In this document: positions 16,006 to 25,199 of the stretch, piece after piece
How positions within the stretch are numbered: position 1 is the first letter of the stretch
How the letters are laid out: every line of letters starts with the position of its first letter
From: Bacillota bacterium
Lineage (GTDB): Bacteria > Bacillota > Sulfobacillia > Sulfobacillales > Sulfobacillaceae
Assembly (NCBI GenBank): GCA_021821465.1
Contig: JAKACM010000024.1
Coordinates: 1-52,552, forward strand
Length of the DNA stretch: 52,552 nucleotides
Direction: 5' to 3'
The notes under the pieces: generated by a model
What the model was told of the DNA's origin: nothing
The model's input: only the letters and a program-made list of their open reading frames with translations
The model's database searches: none
Position numbers and translations under genes: made by a program

Positions 16006-16319
16006 AGTATCCTCCTCTAATCATTACCCTATAGGAAAAATTTGAATACGACAAGTAATTATTCTGCAGCACCAAGACAATGCCTTGCCGGCCAAAGAAC
16101 TCTATCTTTATGCCGGTTATCGCTTTTTGCTCCGATGGGTTACTGACAAGAACGTCACGTCAAGCGAATCAGGGTGAACTGAGGGGTAAGACCAATGATG
16201 TATAGATCCCAAAGGCGTGCTGAGATACGCTGACAACGGTTTTTCGATAATGCGAATGGATGGTTTCCGCCAACTATAAGCGTCGCTTACTTAGGGAATT
16301 AAGGAGGTGTTTTTGAGAC
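16006..16319. other. Intergenic region between divergent genes
   Basis: It probably holds the promoters of the hydrolase (minus) and the lipoprotein (plus). AAGGAGGTG at about 16302 serves the lipoprotein. I see no other structure. Confidence 0.4.
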
Positions 16320-16922
16320 ATGTCATATGGAAAAGGACCATTATACATGGGGATCCTTGCTCTGGCAGGACTTATCTCTGTGATCTCGGTGGGGTGCGGA
16401 ACCGAACAGATATCTTCTGTGTCCGAGCCCTCTGTGTTAATCGGACAGGGTCATCAGACTCTGGGCTGTCAAATCCCCCATGATTTACATCCGATGAATT
16501 CCGGAAGGATCTATGATCCGGGGTCCTCCAATTACGTGTTTAGAACATTTGTTTCCCGTGATCGTAAAATTGTGCCATACAGAGAGGGGAGTTCGCGCTT
16601 CGGATGGGTTCGTGTGGTTGGTGGGCATGGTGTCAGCACATCTCTCGTGGGTCTTACGGTGGAGAAGGGGAGTTTCGAGTCATCTTCCACTCATGCGGTA
16701 GACGTCTATGTGGCGTGGTTTTACGATCCGACTCTGCCTCTCAACGATCCCTATCGCGATGCAACAATCCGGGTTATCGTGAGTCCGGCACCCATGCATG
16801 ATGGGCTGTCCAAAGGTATAGTCAGTGCGGATGCCAATCACGATATCGGCCCGGCACCGAATTGGATTCGAAGTCCCCAACCCACAAATTGTGCTTGGGG
16901 CGGACCGGGTTCCGCACCTTAA
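16320..16922 (+). CDS. Lipoprotein of unknown function
   Basis: AAGGAGGTG lies upstream of ATG 16320. The 200-residue product has a short charged start (MSYGKG), a hydrophobic stretch and a lipobox-like ISVGC with Cys at about residue 26. Lipid anchoring on the outer membrane face is therefore expected. The mature part contains Gly/Ser-rich beta segments and ends CAWGGPGSAP. I recognise no family. Confidence 0.7.
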   Translation: MSYGKGPLYMGILALAGLISVISVGCGTEQISSVSEPSVLIGQGHQTLGCQIPHDLHPMNSGRIYDPGSSNYVFRTFVSRDRKIVPYREGSSRFGWVRVVGGHGVSTSLVGLTVEKGSFESSSTHAVDVYVAWFYDPTLPLNDPYRDATIRVIVSPAPMHDGLSKGIVSADANHDIGPAPNWIRSPQPTNCAWGGPGSAP

Positions 16923-17675
16923 TTGCCCAAATCAAGCCTTTAACGGAAATACAATGAGTCTTTCCCGGTGGACCCCAACGGAAAACCAGTCCAGCCTCAT
17001 GCGTGCCCCATGAAAATTTTGAACCCACAGCGTTTTTGATAGCCGGATATCCTGTGGCCTTTGTCCATACATGTTTTCGAAATATGGTCATAGAGAAAAA
17101 AGTTAAGGGAATATCTGGTGCAGTGAGTGTAATTGTCTTGTTGGCGATGAAAAGCTGTGGGCCACAATACTCCTATCAAGGTAGAGTTGCCCAGACAATT
17201 GATGTTTTGGCAGTCAAAAAATCTTTTCGTCCAGTCATGGTGAGACACTAATGCAGTATATTGCAGTCTACAGAAAAAAACATTACTATGGTTATGAGAT
17301 GTTATTTCCCCGTTCAACACGGTGATACTGTGAACAACGGAATGAAGCAGGGTGCTGGGCAAAAGCAATTTCCGGTGGCGCAATAGTGCTCGGCACTCAA
17401 GATAAAAACGACCTCGTAAATTATAGAGTTCAATACCATAGCCGGGGTGAAGATAACAACCAGAGTGAGGAGCAGCGGTATGGATTAATTATAGGCGGAC
17501 ACTTGGTTTCGTCCCGGGCAATGAAAGCCACTGGGCATGGAAATAGAGAAAAGCAAGTTTCGACCATGATCCCACAGATGTGTGTTTGACGGTATTGGAC
17601 TACAAACGGGGTAGGAATGGTCACCACAAGAGTTTTTTTGATGTGGGAGATGTGGGATTGGAGAGATATGATAAA
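16923..17675. other. Long intergenic stretch
   Basis: No gene is well supported. A 55-codon frame from ATG 17084 (MVIEKKVKGISG, then a hydrophobic run and SCGPQ) might encode a tiny exported peptide, but it has no ribosome binding site. A leader for the DHA2 exporter probably lies at the end. Confidence 0.35.
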
Positions 17676-19124
17676 GTGACGACATCCAACAAATCTTTGG
17701 CCGCGCCTAGTGATGCTTCCTTGTCGGGACGGGCTCTATGGTTGGGATTTGCAGCTGCCACAACGGGGACTTTTATGGTCAATGTGGATTCCAGCGTCGT
17801 AAACGTTGCCCTTCCTGTCATGCAGCATCACTTTGGGTTGCCGATCGCGACACTGCAATGGGTTGTTACCGCCTATTTATTAATTATTACGGGAATATTG
17901 CCGGTAGCGGGGCAAGTGGCCGACCGAATGGGGCGGCGGGGAATTTTTGTTGCCGGCATCGTACTTTTTACTATGGGATCGCTATTTTGTGCTCTGGCAC
18001 CCGGTATCGGATGGCTCATAGCGGCTCGAGTCTTTCAAGGAATCGGAGGCGCTGCGATAATGGCTAATGTGATGGCCATTATCGCTATAGTATTTCCTCC
18101 GGAACAGCGTGGGCAAGCTTTGGGATTGATTGGGTCGGTAGTCGCAGCAGGCACTTTGGCGGGGCCGCCCTTGGGTGGGGTTCTCACCGCAGCGTTAGGA
18201 TGGCGCAGCATTTTTTGGATCAATATTCCCATAGGTGTGTGGGGCATTTGGGGGTCATTTCGTTATTTGCCAAAATTCGCGCCGAACTTATTGATAAAAC
18301 AACAACCGTTTGACTGGATTGGAGCCGCCCTCTTTTTATCCGTAACTTCTCTGTTGCAGTTCGGATTGATGTATATTCACACATGGCTGGGTTGGCTGCT
18401 TGTAGGACTGACGGTGGTGTTTTTGTGGGGATTTGTTCGAGCGGAAAAAAGAGACAATTCGCTCGTGCCCTTGCGTCTTTTCGGCATACGCGCTTTTTCG
18501 GCCAATATGGTCGCTGGCATGGCATATTGGATATTGATGATGTTTCCCGCCTTTTTGCTTCCTTTCTATCTGCGGCTCGAACTGAAGTTGCCTATTGGGT
18601 GGATTGGTATCAGCCTTATCCCGCAAGCTTTGGCAATGATTGTGGTGTCTCCTTGGGGAGGCAAGTGGACCGATAGGGTAGGAGTTTTGCTTCCGGCACG
18701 GGTGGGGATGAGTATCTTCTTTGTAGTTGACATTTTATTTGCTGTGTGGCCACATGTCATTCCACTCTGGGGGATATGGACACTTCTTGCAGCGCAAGGA
18801 GTGTCTGCAGGATTGTTTTCATCACCAAATAGTGCAGCCATATTGGCTGCCGTAAAAAGATCGGACACAGGATTGGCATCGAGTTTGATGGCGACCCAAC
18901 GAAATCTGGGTCGTGCCATGGGCGTCGGCTTGGCCTCGGCATTATTGTCCATTGTCTGGATTTTTCACGGGTTGGGACCCACCCCTTCTCATACAGTATC
19001 TCAATACGTCTTGTGGTTCCGTTGGGGATTTCGAGGAGTTTTTTGGAGCGGCGCCGGATTTTCGATATTGGGAATGATCACGACAATACGCCCGGATCCA
19101 ACGCGGCGAATACAAAGGACGTAG
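17676..19124 (+). CDS. DHA2-family (EmrB/QacA-like) multidrug exporter
   Basis: This is a proton-driven efflux pump of the 14-helix branch of the major facilitator superfamily. Typical signatures: NVDSSVVNVALPVM in helix 1 (the D1 motif), QWVVTAYLL, GQVADRMGRRGIF (motif A) and ARVFQGIGGAAIM. The chosen start is GTG 17676 (V-T-T-S-N-K), 10 bases after GGAGAG, giving 482 residues; in-frame starts further upstream lack sites. It is followed by a 24-base palindrome. No regulator gene is adjacent. The substrate is unknown. Confidence 0.85.
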   Translation: MTTSNKSLAAPSDASLSGRALWLGFAAATTGTFMVNVDSSVVNVALPVMQHHFGLPIATLQWVVTAYLLIITGILPVAGQVADRMGRRGIFVAGIVLFTMGSLFCALAPGIGWLIAARVFQGIGGAAIMANVMAIIAIVFPPEQRGQALGLIGSVVAAGTLAGPPLGGVLTAALGWRSIFWINIPIGVWGIWGSFRYLPKFAPNLLIKQQPFDWIGAALFLSVTSLLQFGLMYIHTWLGWLLVGLTVVFLWGFVRAEKRDNSLVPLRLFGIRAFSANMVAGMAYWILMMFPAFLLPFYLRLELKLPIGWIGISLIPQALAMIVVSPWGGKWTDRVGVLLPARVGMSIFFVVDILFAVWPHVIPLWGIWTLLAAQGVSAGLFSSPNSAAILAAVKRSDTGLASSLMATQRNLGRAMGVGLASALLSIVWIFHGLGPTPSHTVSQYVLWFRWGFRGVFWSGAGFSILGMITTIRPDPTRRIQRT

Positions 19125-19142
19125 AGCTTGACACCATGTGAT

Positions 19143-19166
19143 GACCAATACCGGCCGGTATTGGTC
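19143..19166. repeat. Perfect 24-base palindrome after the exporter gene
   Basis: GACCAATACCGG pairs with its exact complement CCGGTATTGGTC without a loop base. No T-run follows on the plus strand, so it is either a Rho-independent-like hairpin of low efficiency or a protein-binding site. Confidence 0.6.
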
Positions 19167-19205
19167 ACAGCAGCGAGAGAAGGGCGTCGCGATCTAGGCT
19201 ATTTT

Positions 19206-19231
19206 TGCCCATCCCGCCAAAAAGGTAAAAA
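19206..19231. repeat. Repeat unit shared with 20422-20447 (inverted)
   Basis: A 25-26 base sequence starting TTGCCCATCCCGCC and ending AAAGGTAAAA occurs here on the plus strand and at 20422-20447 on the minus strand. The two copies flank the acetyltransferase gene in inverted orientation. Confidence 0.6.
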
Positions 19232-19481
19232 GAGCAGGCTATATTTCAAGCCTACATGGGGCCCCGCCGACATTAAACAAAAACATACGCTAATACATTT
19301 ATTGGAATGAGGATTCGGGTTTCTGCTACGCTAAGAGTTCCAAGAAACGTGGAGAAACGCGGTATATATACACCACATTCAGGATATTCATTTGTATTTA
19401 TGTGGCAATCGATCTTGCGCTATTGCCCCCGTTAGTTAAGGGAGCCTTGCAACCTATCCGCAAGTGCTCCCCTGTTCCTTG

Positions 19482-19982
19482 TCAAAGCAGTTTCTTTTCC
19501 ACTGTCCAAGAGGTATCACACCAGCCAACATGTACGTATCCAAATCTTTCATACAAGCGGCGAGCGGGATTCCGTACGTCTACACTCAAACATAACTTTT
19601 GATATCCATAATCCTTAGCTTGAGCTTCAAGTTCTCTCATTAGAGCGCTACCAATCCCTTTGCCCCGAAATTCTTCGATGACGGCAATGCCGATTTCAGG
19701 CGTAGTGTCATCGACATAACCAAACCCCTTATTTGCTTCATCAAAAAGACGTAGCCAAATCGCACCGATTGGTTCATTATCTTTTTCTGCAATCGATCCC
19801 ATATCTCCGCTACGATCTCCCCATCCTTCCACGTATTTAGAGATAAACGGTTTATCTAATATGGAACGTGGAAACGGTTTATGCCCTTCTGGTACGAACA
19901 TTGATTGATACAGCATTTCCCATAGAACAGGAATATCGTGTTTCTCGGCACTTCGTATATTGAAATCCATAGGATGTATCAC
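19482..19982 (-). CDS. GNAT-family N-acetyltransferase
   Basis: The 166-residue single-domain protein contains the acetyl-CoA binding signature EFRGKGIGSALMRELE (motif A, about residues 110-125) and the family C-terminal NPARRLYERFGYVHVG. These are the usual N-acetyltransferase hallmarks. Start options are GTG 19982 and ATG 19970; neither has a strong ribosome binding site. The substrate is unknown. It is flanked by an inverted repeat pair (19206 and 20422), so it may have moved as a unit. Confidence 0.85.
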   Translation of the reverse strand: MIHPMDFNIRSAEKHDIPVLWEMLYQSMFVPEGHKPFPRSILDKPFISKYVEGWGDRSGDMGSIAEKDNEPIGAIWLRLFDEANKGFGYVDDTTPEIGIAVIEEFRGKGIGSALMRELEAQAKDYGYQKLCLSVDVRNPARRLYERFGYVHVGWCDTSWTVEKKLL

Positions 19983-20611
19983 CTATCCTCTGCACCTTAA
20001 TATGGATGTCGAGATCCCTATGCTCCATAGTTCCACATTTGTATTACCCCTTTATGAAAACTAGTATATATATAATTTGGAATAGTATTAAACTAACTGC
20101 CCCTTAAGCTACATTGCTGTTTGTTACTACCTGCGTGGCGAATATTCATGCACAATCGAATAGAGCAACAGGGCTGCCTGCGATAGCCCCATCGATCAGG
20201 TAGCTAAGCCGCTACTTTACTTGTACACTAAACACATCCAATGAAGACGTCCAGTTTGTAACCATTGAACAGAATGGAATCCAGAGGCGTACAAATTCTC
20301 ACTCAAATCCCCTACGACCCGGTAGACCTTGATGCTTTGACAGCGCGATTCGCGGATCCAGCATTCTGGAAACAGGCTATGCAAAATGGAGGCGACGACG
20401 ACTTGACTTGTGCTAATTTTACCTTTTTGGCGGGATGGGCAAGCCATTTACTAAAGGTATCAGACTTGTTCATAATAAACAGCAAGTTCAGCGCCTCAGC
20501 TGTTTTGCCCACCATAATCATCCTCTCATGCATTGATACAGCAAAGTAGGTTGTGCTAAAGGATATTTTGCGGGCGTCAAAAAATTTTGCAATATATGAT
20601 GACGTGATTCA
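19983..20611. other. Stretch with no supported gene
   Basis: Overlapping short frames on both strands (20217-20549) have no ribosome binding site or family. The inverted copy of the 25-base repeat lies at 20422-20447. A TATATATA-rich tract near 20066 may hold a promoter. Confidence 0.35.
20422..20447. repeat. Inverted copy of the 19206 repeat
   Basis: The minus strand reads TTGCCCATCCCGCC and then AAAAAGGTAAAA, as at 19206-19231. Beyond about 26 bases the copies diverge. Confidence 0.6.
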
Positions 20612-20776
20612 ATGAAAAGAGAAGAATCGACGTTATTGAGCCTGATCTGCTCCCTTTGCAGGCGTTTTCCTGTCAGTTATCGGCGGTTGCGGACCATCGA
20701 GCCCGAGCTTTACTATAAATATGGCAAGAAACTTTGCTCATTTTGTCACATTAAAACCAATATTGTGACGACTTAG
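20612..20776 (+). CDS. 54-residue zinc-ribbon mini-protein
   Basis: The frame begins MKREESTLLSLICSLC and contains two Cys pairs, ICSLCRR (about residue 13) and LCSFCH (about 42). The spacing and the basic, Tyr-rich linker (RRFPVSYRRLRT) fit a small zinc ribbon that could bind nucleic acid. Only a weak ribosome binding site (GACGTG) is visible. I recognise no named family. Confidence 0.45.
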   Translation: MKREESTLLSLICSLCRRFPVSYRRLRTIEPELYYKYGKKLCSFCHIKTNIVTT

Positions 20777-21063
20777 TCGACTGGAGTCGCCATGGTAGTC
20801 AATCAAAAGTAGTTCCCATGCTTTTGCCCGCCGGCCGACGTCCTGAGAAATACGGAAAGAAGGAAACCGCTCCCACCAAGTCTCTTCTCATGATGACAAT
20901 AGACGAATGTCACTTCGGTCGCGCGCATTGGCACATGCCGTGACGTATTACGGTCGCCCGATTAAGATTTGTTGTCTGTGCCGGTGGTGAATCGATGGGA
21001 ATGTCTCTCTTTCGTTCTTAGAGAGGCCCTGCGATCAATTTTATTATTCGGGAGGAATGATGA
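20777..21063. other. Upstream region of the surface-protein gene
   Basis: CTCTCT and AGAGAG around 21005-21026 can form a small hairpin, and GGGAGGAATG provides the ribosome binding site at the end. I see no gene. Confidence 0.35.
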
Positions 21064-22602
21064 ATGAATCTTCTCACCAGGCGGCTTACCGCCCTGGGGG
21101 CCGTCTCGTTGATTAGTTTAGTCGGCACTAATTGGGGTTTTACCTCTGTGGCCCAGGCCGCAACGGTGCCGGGCCCCATTTATAAACTGGCATCAAAACC
21201 TACCGTGTATGTGGAGCGCAATGGTAAACTCCATGCGATAGCTTCCACAACGATGTTCTACGATTTAGGGTATCAATGGAACCAACTGCATGTGGTTCAA
21301 CAATTGCCGACTCCTATCGGCTCTCCGGTTCAACTCTTTAAACTGGGCATGAATCCTGAAGTTTATCTCTATCAACAAGGTGCCTTGCATTGGATTCCCT
21401 CTGCCCAAGTATTCAACTCCCAAGGCTATCAATGGGACAATGTCTATGATGTCACAAAATTGCCTGCCGTCATTGGCAGTCCTGTGCAACAGCCTTCCGT
21501 TTTGCCGCAAAACGTTGCTGTTATGAGTGGATTTCCTTACGTGCCGGTATCGGGCACCAAGACATTGGTTGTCGATGCTTTTACGAACAACGAACAGCCC
21601 GACACCACCTATTCAGGCACCGGTAGTGTAAAAATCACCCAGAGTTCCGGAAACTTGTCGGTATACAACGGTTCCACATGGGTCAATTCGGGCACTGTGC
21701 CTGTGCACTACAGTCATGGTCAAGGTACTATCCGGGTGAAGGCCGGGACAAGCCCCTGGGCGACGATGACATTCCAGCCTGTCAGTCAAAATACGTCGGG
21801 TGGCACTCAACAAATTGAAAGCGTGCCCAATACGACGAGCCAAGTCGGCTGGCGGGTATTTACGACTCAGAAACAAGCCGTGAGCGGTAAGAATCCGGTG
21901 TATCGATCCTCAACTGCTCAAAAACTGCTCTTGGAGCCCGTCAACGCCCAAGGTAATATTGTTACGGGAACCATGTATGATGGGGTGGGGGTTGTAGCTA
22001 ATCCCAGCTTTGATGTATGTCCCGAAAACGCTACGGTATGCAACGAGATTGGTCCTTATTATATGACTACCGGATCAAGATCTTTTTCGTTCCCCAACCT
22101 ATATATTACGTCGGGAACACCGGTGGTCTTCGAGGTTTTGCCGTCTGCTCCGGCGGGCGCGGAGGTAACGCAAGTCTCTTCGGGATCATCCACATTACCG
22201 GTGAGTCAACAGGTGCCATTGAACCTACCGACACCTAATGAAAATACGGTGAGCAGTCCGATTCAAACGGTCGGCCAAATCCAGGCTAATACTTCCTATA
22301 ACATCCAAATGGAGTTATTTTATGCCCAAGGCGAACCGCTAACCGATCTTAGCATCCTATCGCACCTGGCACCTATGGGCGTGGCTCCCAAAGTGACGAA
22401 TGCCTCACAGCGATCGAACGCGTCGACCTTGAGTGCGCCCACGATGGGCAACGAACATGTCATGATTACTTACCGCTCCGGTTCGAGCTTAAACATGCCT
22501 GCACCCGATATTCTTCGACTTCATGAGGACTCATTGGGTGGAAACGGAATGGGATCGCCTTACTATGGCAACTTGCTTTACCTCATCACTAATGCGTTTT
22601 GA
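21064..22602 (+). CDS. Secreted surface protein with two tandem wall/surface-type repeats
   Basis: The 512-residue product has a signal peptide with an AQAA-type cleavage site (about residue 33). Two tandem repeats of about 50 residues follow (about 39-88 and 89-140), each with the pattern K-L-x3-P-x-V-Y, then G-x-L-H-x-I, F-x3-G-Y-Q-W, and ending P-x-x-I-G-S-P. Repeats of this kind occur in exported surface proteins of Firmicutes and Actinobacteria and are thought to bind envelope polymers. A Ser/Thr/Gln-rich beta-structure region with two Cys (VCPENATVCNE) makes up the rest. GGGAGGAATG precedes the start and a strong terminator follows, so it is monocistronic. Its exact role is unknown. Confidence 0.75.
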   Translation: MNLLTRRLTALGAVSLISLVGTNWGFTSVAQAATVPGPIYKLASKPTVYVERNGKLHAIASTTMFYDLGYQWNQLHVVQQLPTPIGSPVQLFKLGMNPEVYLYQQGALHWIPSAQVFNSQGYQWDNVYDVTKLPAVIGSPVQQPSVLPQNVAVMSGFPYVPVSGTKTLVVDAFTNNEQPDTTYSGTGSVKITQSSGNLSVYNGSTWVNSGTVPVHYSHGQGTIRVKAGTSPWATMTFQPVSQNTSGGTQQIESVPNTTSQVGWRVFTTQKQAVSGKNPVYRSSTAQKLLLEPVNAQGNIVTGTMYDGVGVVANPSFDVCPENATVCNEIGPYYMTTGSRSFSFPNLYITSGTPVVFEVLPSAPAGAEVTQVSSGSSTLPVSQQVPLNLPTPNENTVSSPIQTVGQIQANTSYNIQMELFYAQGEPLTDLSILSHLAPMGVAPKVTNASQRSNASTLSAPTMGNEHVMITYRSGSSLNMPAPDILRLHEDSLGGNGMGSPYYGNLLYLITNAF

Positions 22603-22667
22603 TCCGGTGTGGGAATGGCCGGAACAAACGGATAGATTCGACTTCAGTTTGGAGTTTTCGAAATTGA

Positions 22668-22697
22668 AAACCCGGGATTTCCCGGGCTTTTTTGGTC
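22668..22697 (+). terminator. Intrinsic terminator
   Basis: ACCCGGG-attt-CCCGGG is followed by CTTTTTTGG, 65 bases after the surface-protein stop. Confidence 0.85.
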
Positions 22698-23039
22698 GTA
22701 ATAATCTCCGAGCTCTGAGCCAAAGCGTTATAAGCCTCGTGACATTGATATGAGTTTAGTTTTCAATACCACTGAGCAAGCCATGCCATCCTCTACATGC
22801 CGCCGAAAACCAAAACGTGTTGTCCAAAGTATAGGGTGGTTGATTCCACGACATCAGCCTGGCAGAATTCATCAATGATGCCGACAGATTTTTTGTACGG
22901 AAGGAGAATTCTCAACAACCCGGCTCAGGCGCATAATCCACATGGGCACGGTACTTTGGCAAACAGGCATGAGTTTTCTTGCTTCAGCCAGCAGCCGGGG
23001 AGCCCGAATATCGGTGCATCAGCTGACTTTTCGCATGAG
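22698..23039. other. Stretch without a recognisable gene
   Basis: No frame here has support on either strand. It lies between the surface-protein terminator and the decayed minus-strand genes. Confidence 0.35.
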
Positions 23040-23828
23040 TTGCTTCCAGCCTTCCAATGCTTGACGTTGTGAGAGGGTTGTGCGCCGTACTTGCTCTCTC
23101 TAAGACTTATTTTCGATTAGCTGTATGGTAATTTCACACAGGTGGGAGGTTCTTTCGGCAATTTGCTGCTGCGACTCATCCGTGGAGGTTTGTCCTCTCT
23201 TCTCGAGTTCATTATGCAGTTGCCGCTACTTCCATGCTGTCTTAGGATCTCCTGGCATGGAAGTGGCACCATACTTGGCATCCCTGGCACGGATTTTTCA
23301 GCATTGTGCAGTTTATTTTCCAGGACGTCAATTTCGGATAAGATTTCTTGCCGAAGGTTGCGGCTGGCTTGTGCATCCAGAACAGCAACTTAGGCACGTC
23401 ATGCCATAAGGCGTCGACCTTTAATCCTTTTTGTTCCAGTTGTCATTGCGGTGGCATCCGTTCATCCGGAACGAAAAGGTAGTGGTTAAGGCGGTACATA
23501 AACTGGAAAGCCACCCCTTCAAGCGAGTCTCCTAATTCGTCGGCTGGAGGACCGCCACCTTGAGTCATGTGTCTTTGCCATTTTTCTTTCAGGCGAAGAC
23601 GACCCTGTTGTAACTGGATGGCAATTTGAACTGCCTTAAAATGCTCAAAGTCGCTGGGGGGCTGACTATTGCGGTGATTTTCTCCTGAAACTTGCACCGT
23701 TCGGGTTTCAGGACGCGCTTAAAGAAGGTGAGTCGGATGCCCTTTTGGGCATGATCAAGGAGTTCTTTCGCTAAGCGAGATGCTTCATCGAGAGGTATGT
23801 CTCCGGCAATGCTCACATCATATTTCAT
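23040..23828 (-). pseudogene. Decayed gene downstream of the Card1-like nuclease
   Basis: ATG 23828 overlaps the preceding frame's stop by four bases. The frame begins MKYDVSIAGDIPLDEASRL and reads well to about 23700. The plausible sequence then continues in another frame (SDFEHFKAVQIAIQLQQGRL, GVAFQFMYRLNHYLFVPD) and, after more shifts and stops, as coiled-coil-like pieces (RQEILSEIDVLENKLHNAEK; ELEKRGQTSTDESQQQ). I recognise no family. The successive frame changes suggest one or two genes in decay, possibly former accessory members of the type III locus. Confidence 0.4.
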
Positions 23829-24031
23829 GAGAAGCGGCTGGGTGTCCGGAGATTGTTGATGGCGACATCAATCTTGTGCAACAAGTCTTCCCAGGTACTG
23901 CGAATTCCTACGCCATCCGTGCCTCGATCACCACCTTTTGCCACAGACCTTTGTCGCTCAAAATTTCTGCTGCCGACGAGCGTTGAGCACGCAAGTCGAC
24001 TAGGAAGTTTTTTGTATATCGAGCTCATGTT
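23825..24031 (-). CDS. Small ORF of unknown function after the Card1-like gene
   Basis: ATG 24031 starts MSSIYKKLPSRLACSTLVGS and runs for 68 codons, ending WEDLLHKIDVAINNLRTPSRFS-type sequence. Its stop overlaps the next start (ATGA), the usual sign of operon coupling. No ribosome binding site is visible at its own start. It may be a fragment. Confidence 0.35.
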   Translation of the reverse strand, partial: NMSSIYKKLPSRLACSTLVGSRNFERQRSVAKGGDRGTDGVGIRSTWEDLLHKIDVAINNLRTPSRFS

Positions 24032-24096
24032 TAGTCCAGAGCCTCTGCCAGTTAGACCAAGGGATATGGGTCTTGTGAGTGGCGGCAACATATGAT

Positions 24097-25197
24097 TTAT
24101 GATCCTATCCATTGGCGCAGATGCTTTAGTAACTGTGAGGGTTGATCGCTGCATACAATGCCGTTGTTCCGACAGCGCTTTTTGGGGGCATCTGTTAAGG
24201 GATAATACGAGGCAAACATTGACTTGCCCTTGATTCCGGCCACTTGTTTGCTTAAGGAGTCAATCTTGTATATGGGTGAGGTCGAGTCAACAGCTCCACT
24301 TTCGGTAAAATGACGAGTCTTGCATTCAATGATGTAAAGTTTGTTCTTGTAGAGGAAGACGATATCGAGTTCATTGGACACGTGTCCATTGGTTATCTTG
24401 ATATTCGCCATCAGATTTTTGATCGGATATTGGGTTTGAATTTGTCTGAGAAGCGAATAGATGTAGTGTTCGAACCATCCACCATTGATAAACTGCACGG
24501 CGTCCTCAGAAGTGAATTGGTAAGATGCATTATGCTTGGCTTCGATGAGTCCTGCCTTTAGAAGAGCATCGGCCAGTTCGGGGGATGTAAGTGAGAATCT
24601 TTTTTGTTGGTGAGCGGCAATCCAGTTTAGTTGGCTCAGTGCCTTATGTAATGGTTTCGACTTCGTAACCAATAGCTCCTCCAGATTTCTCCATGATTGC
24701 GGAAGATTGTATTGGTGATTGATGGTTTGCATGGTATAGCCGTAGCACGCGAGATATTGTTTGACTGTTAAAGGATCACCGAGCGATTCGGATTTACCAC
24801 TATGAAGATATTGGATGCGCTGATTATCTGTATCCACATACAAGATGGGGAGACGGTGTTGGCGAAATGTGTCAAACGCAGCTAAAGCCATGATTTTTGT
24901 GCCAGCGGTGACATTAAGCATGGCAGAGGGAAATTCCCCAAGAATTTCTTCACAGATTGCCTGGGTTTGAGCGTACTGATAAGGGTTGACCTGCTTACCA
25001 AGAACTTCAACGGAAGTCGAGGCCACCACGTCTTTGAAGCGATCCACTCCGTCTTTGCTGCGTGGGGTGTAGAGTAAAATTGCCCGCTGCGGTTTGGTTT
25101 GAACTGCCGGAATGACATTGGGCAAAAGATGGTCGGACAACAAACACACGTAGGTGTCATACGTCTTAAACAATTGGTTCAATTCAGTGGGTGACAT
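24097..25197 (-). CDS. Card1/Can2-like CARF nuclease (cyclic oligoadenylate effector)
   Basis: This is an accessory effector of type III CRISPR. The N-terminal half is CARF-like (LLSDHLLPNVIPA, LLYTPRS, LNVTAGTKIMALAAF), the part that binds cyclic oligoadenylate. The C-terminal half is a PD-(D/E)xK nuclease of the DUF1887/Card1 type: GGWFEHYIYSLL (about residue 239), NELDIVF (about 276) and IIECKT (about 290). The chosen start is ATG 25197, 2 bases after the cmr6 stop and preceded by AGAGG. The 366 residues match Card1/Can2 enzymes. These cut single-stranded DNA and RNA or nick supercoiled DNA once activated (established for the family). As the last well-preserved gene of the cmr operon it should be co-expressed with the cyclase Cmr2. 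Confidence 0.9.
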   Translation of the reverse strand: MSPTELNQLFKTYDTYVCLLSDHLLPNVIPAVQTKPQRAILLYTPRSKDGVDRFKDVVASTSVEVLGKQVNPYQYAQTQAICEEILGEFPSAMLNVTAGTKIMALAAFDTFRQHRLPILYVDTDNQRIQYLHSGKSESLGDPLTVKQYLACYGYTMQTINHQYNLPQSWRNLEELLVTKSKPLHKALSQLNWIAAHQQKRFSLTSPELADALLKAGLIEAKHNASYQFTSEDAVQFINGGWFEHYIYSLLRQIQTQYPIKNLMANIKITNGHVSNELDIVFLYKNKLYIIECKTRHFTESGAVDSTSPIYKIDSLSKQVAGIKGKSMFASYYPLTDAPKKRCRNNGIVCSDQPSQLLKHLRQWIGS

Positions 25198-25199
25198 AG

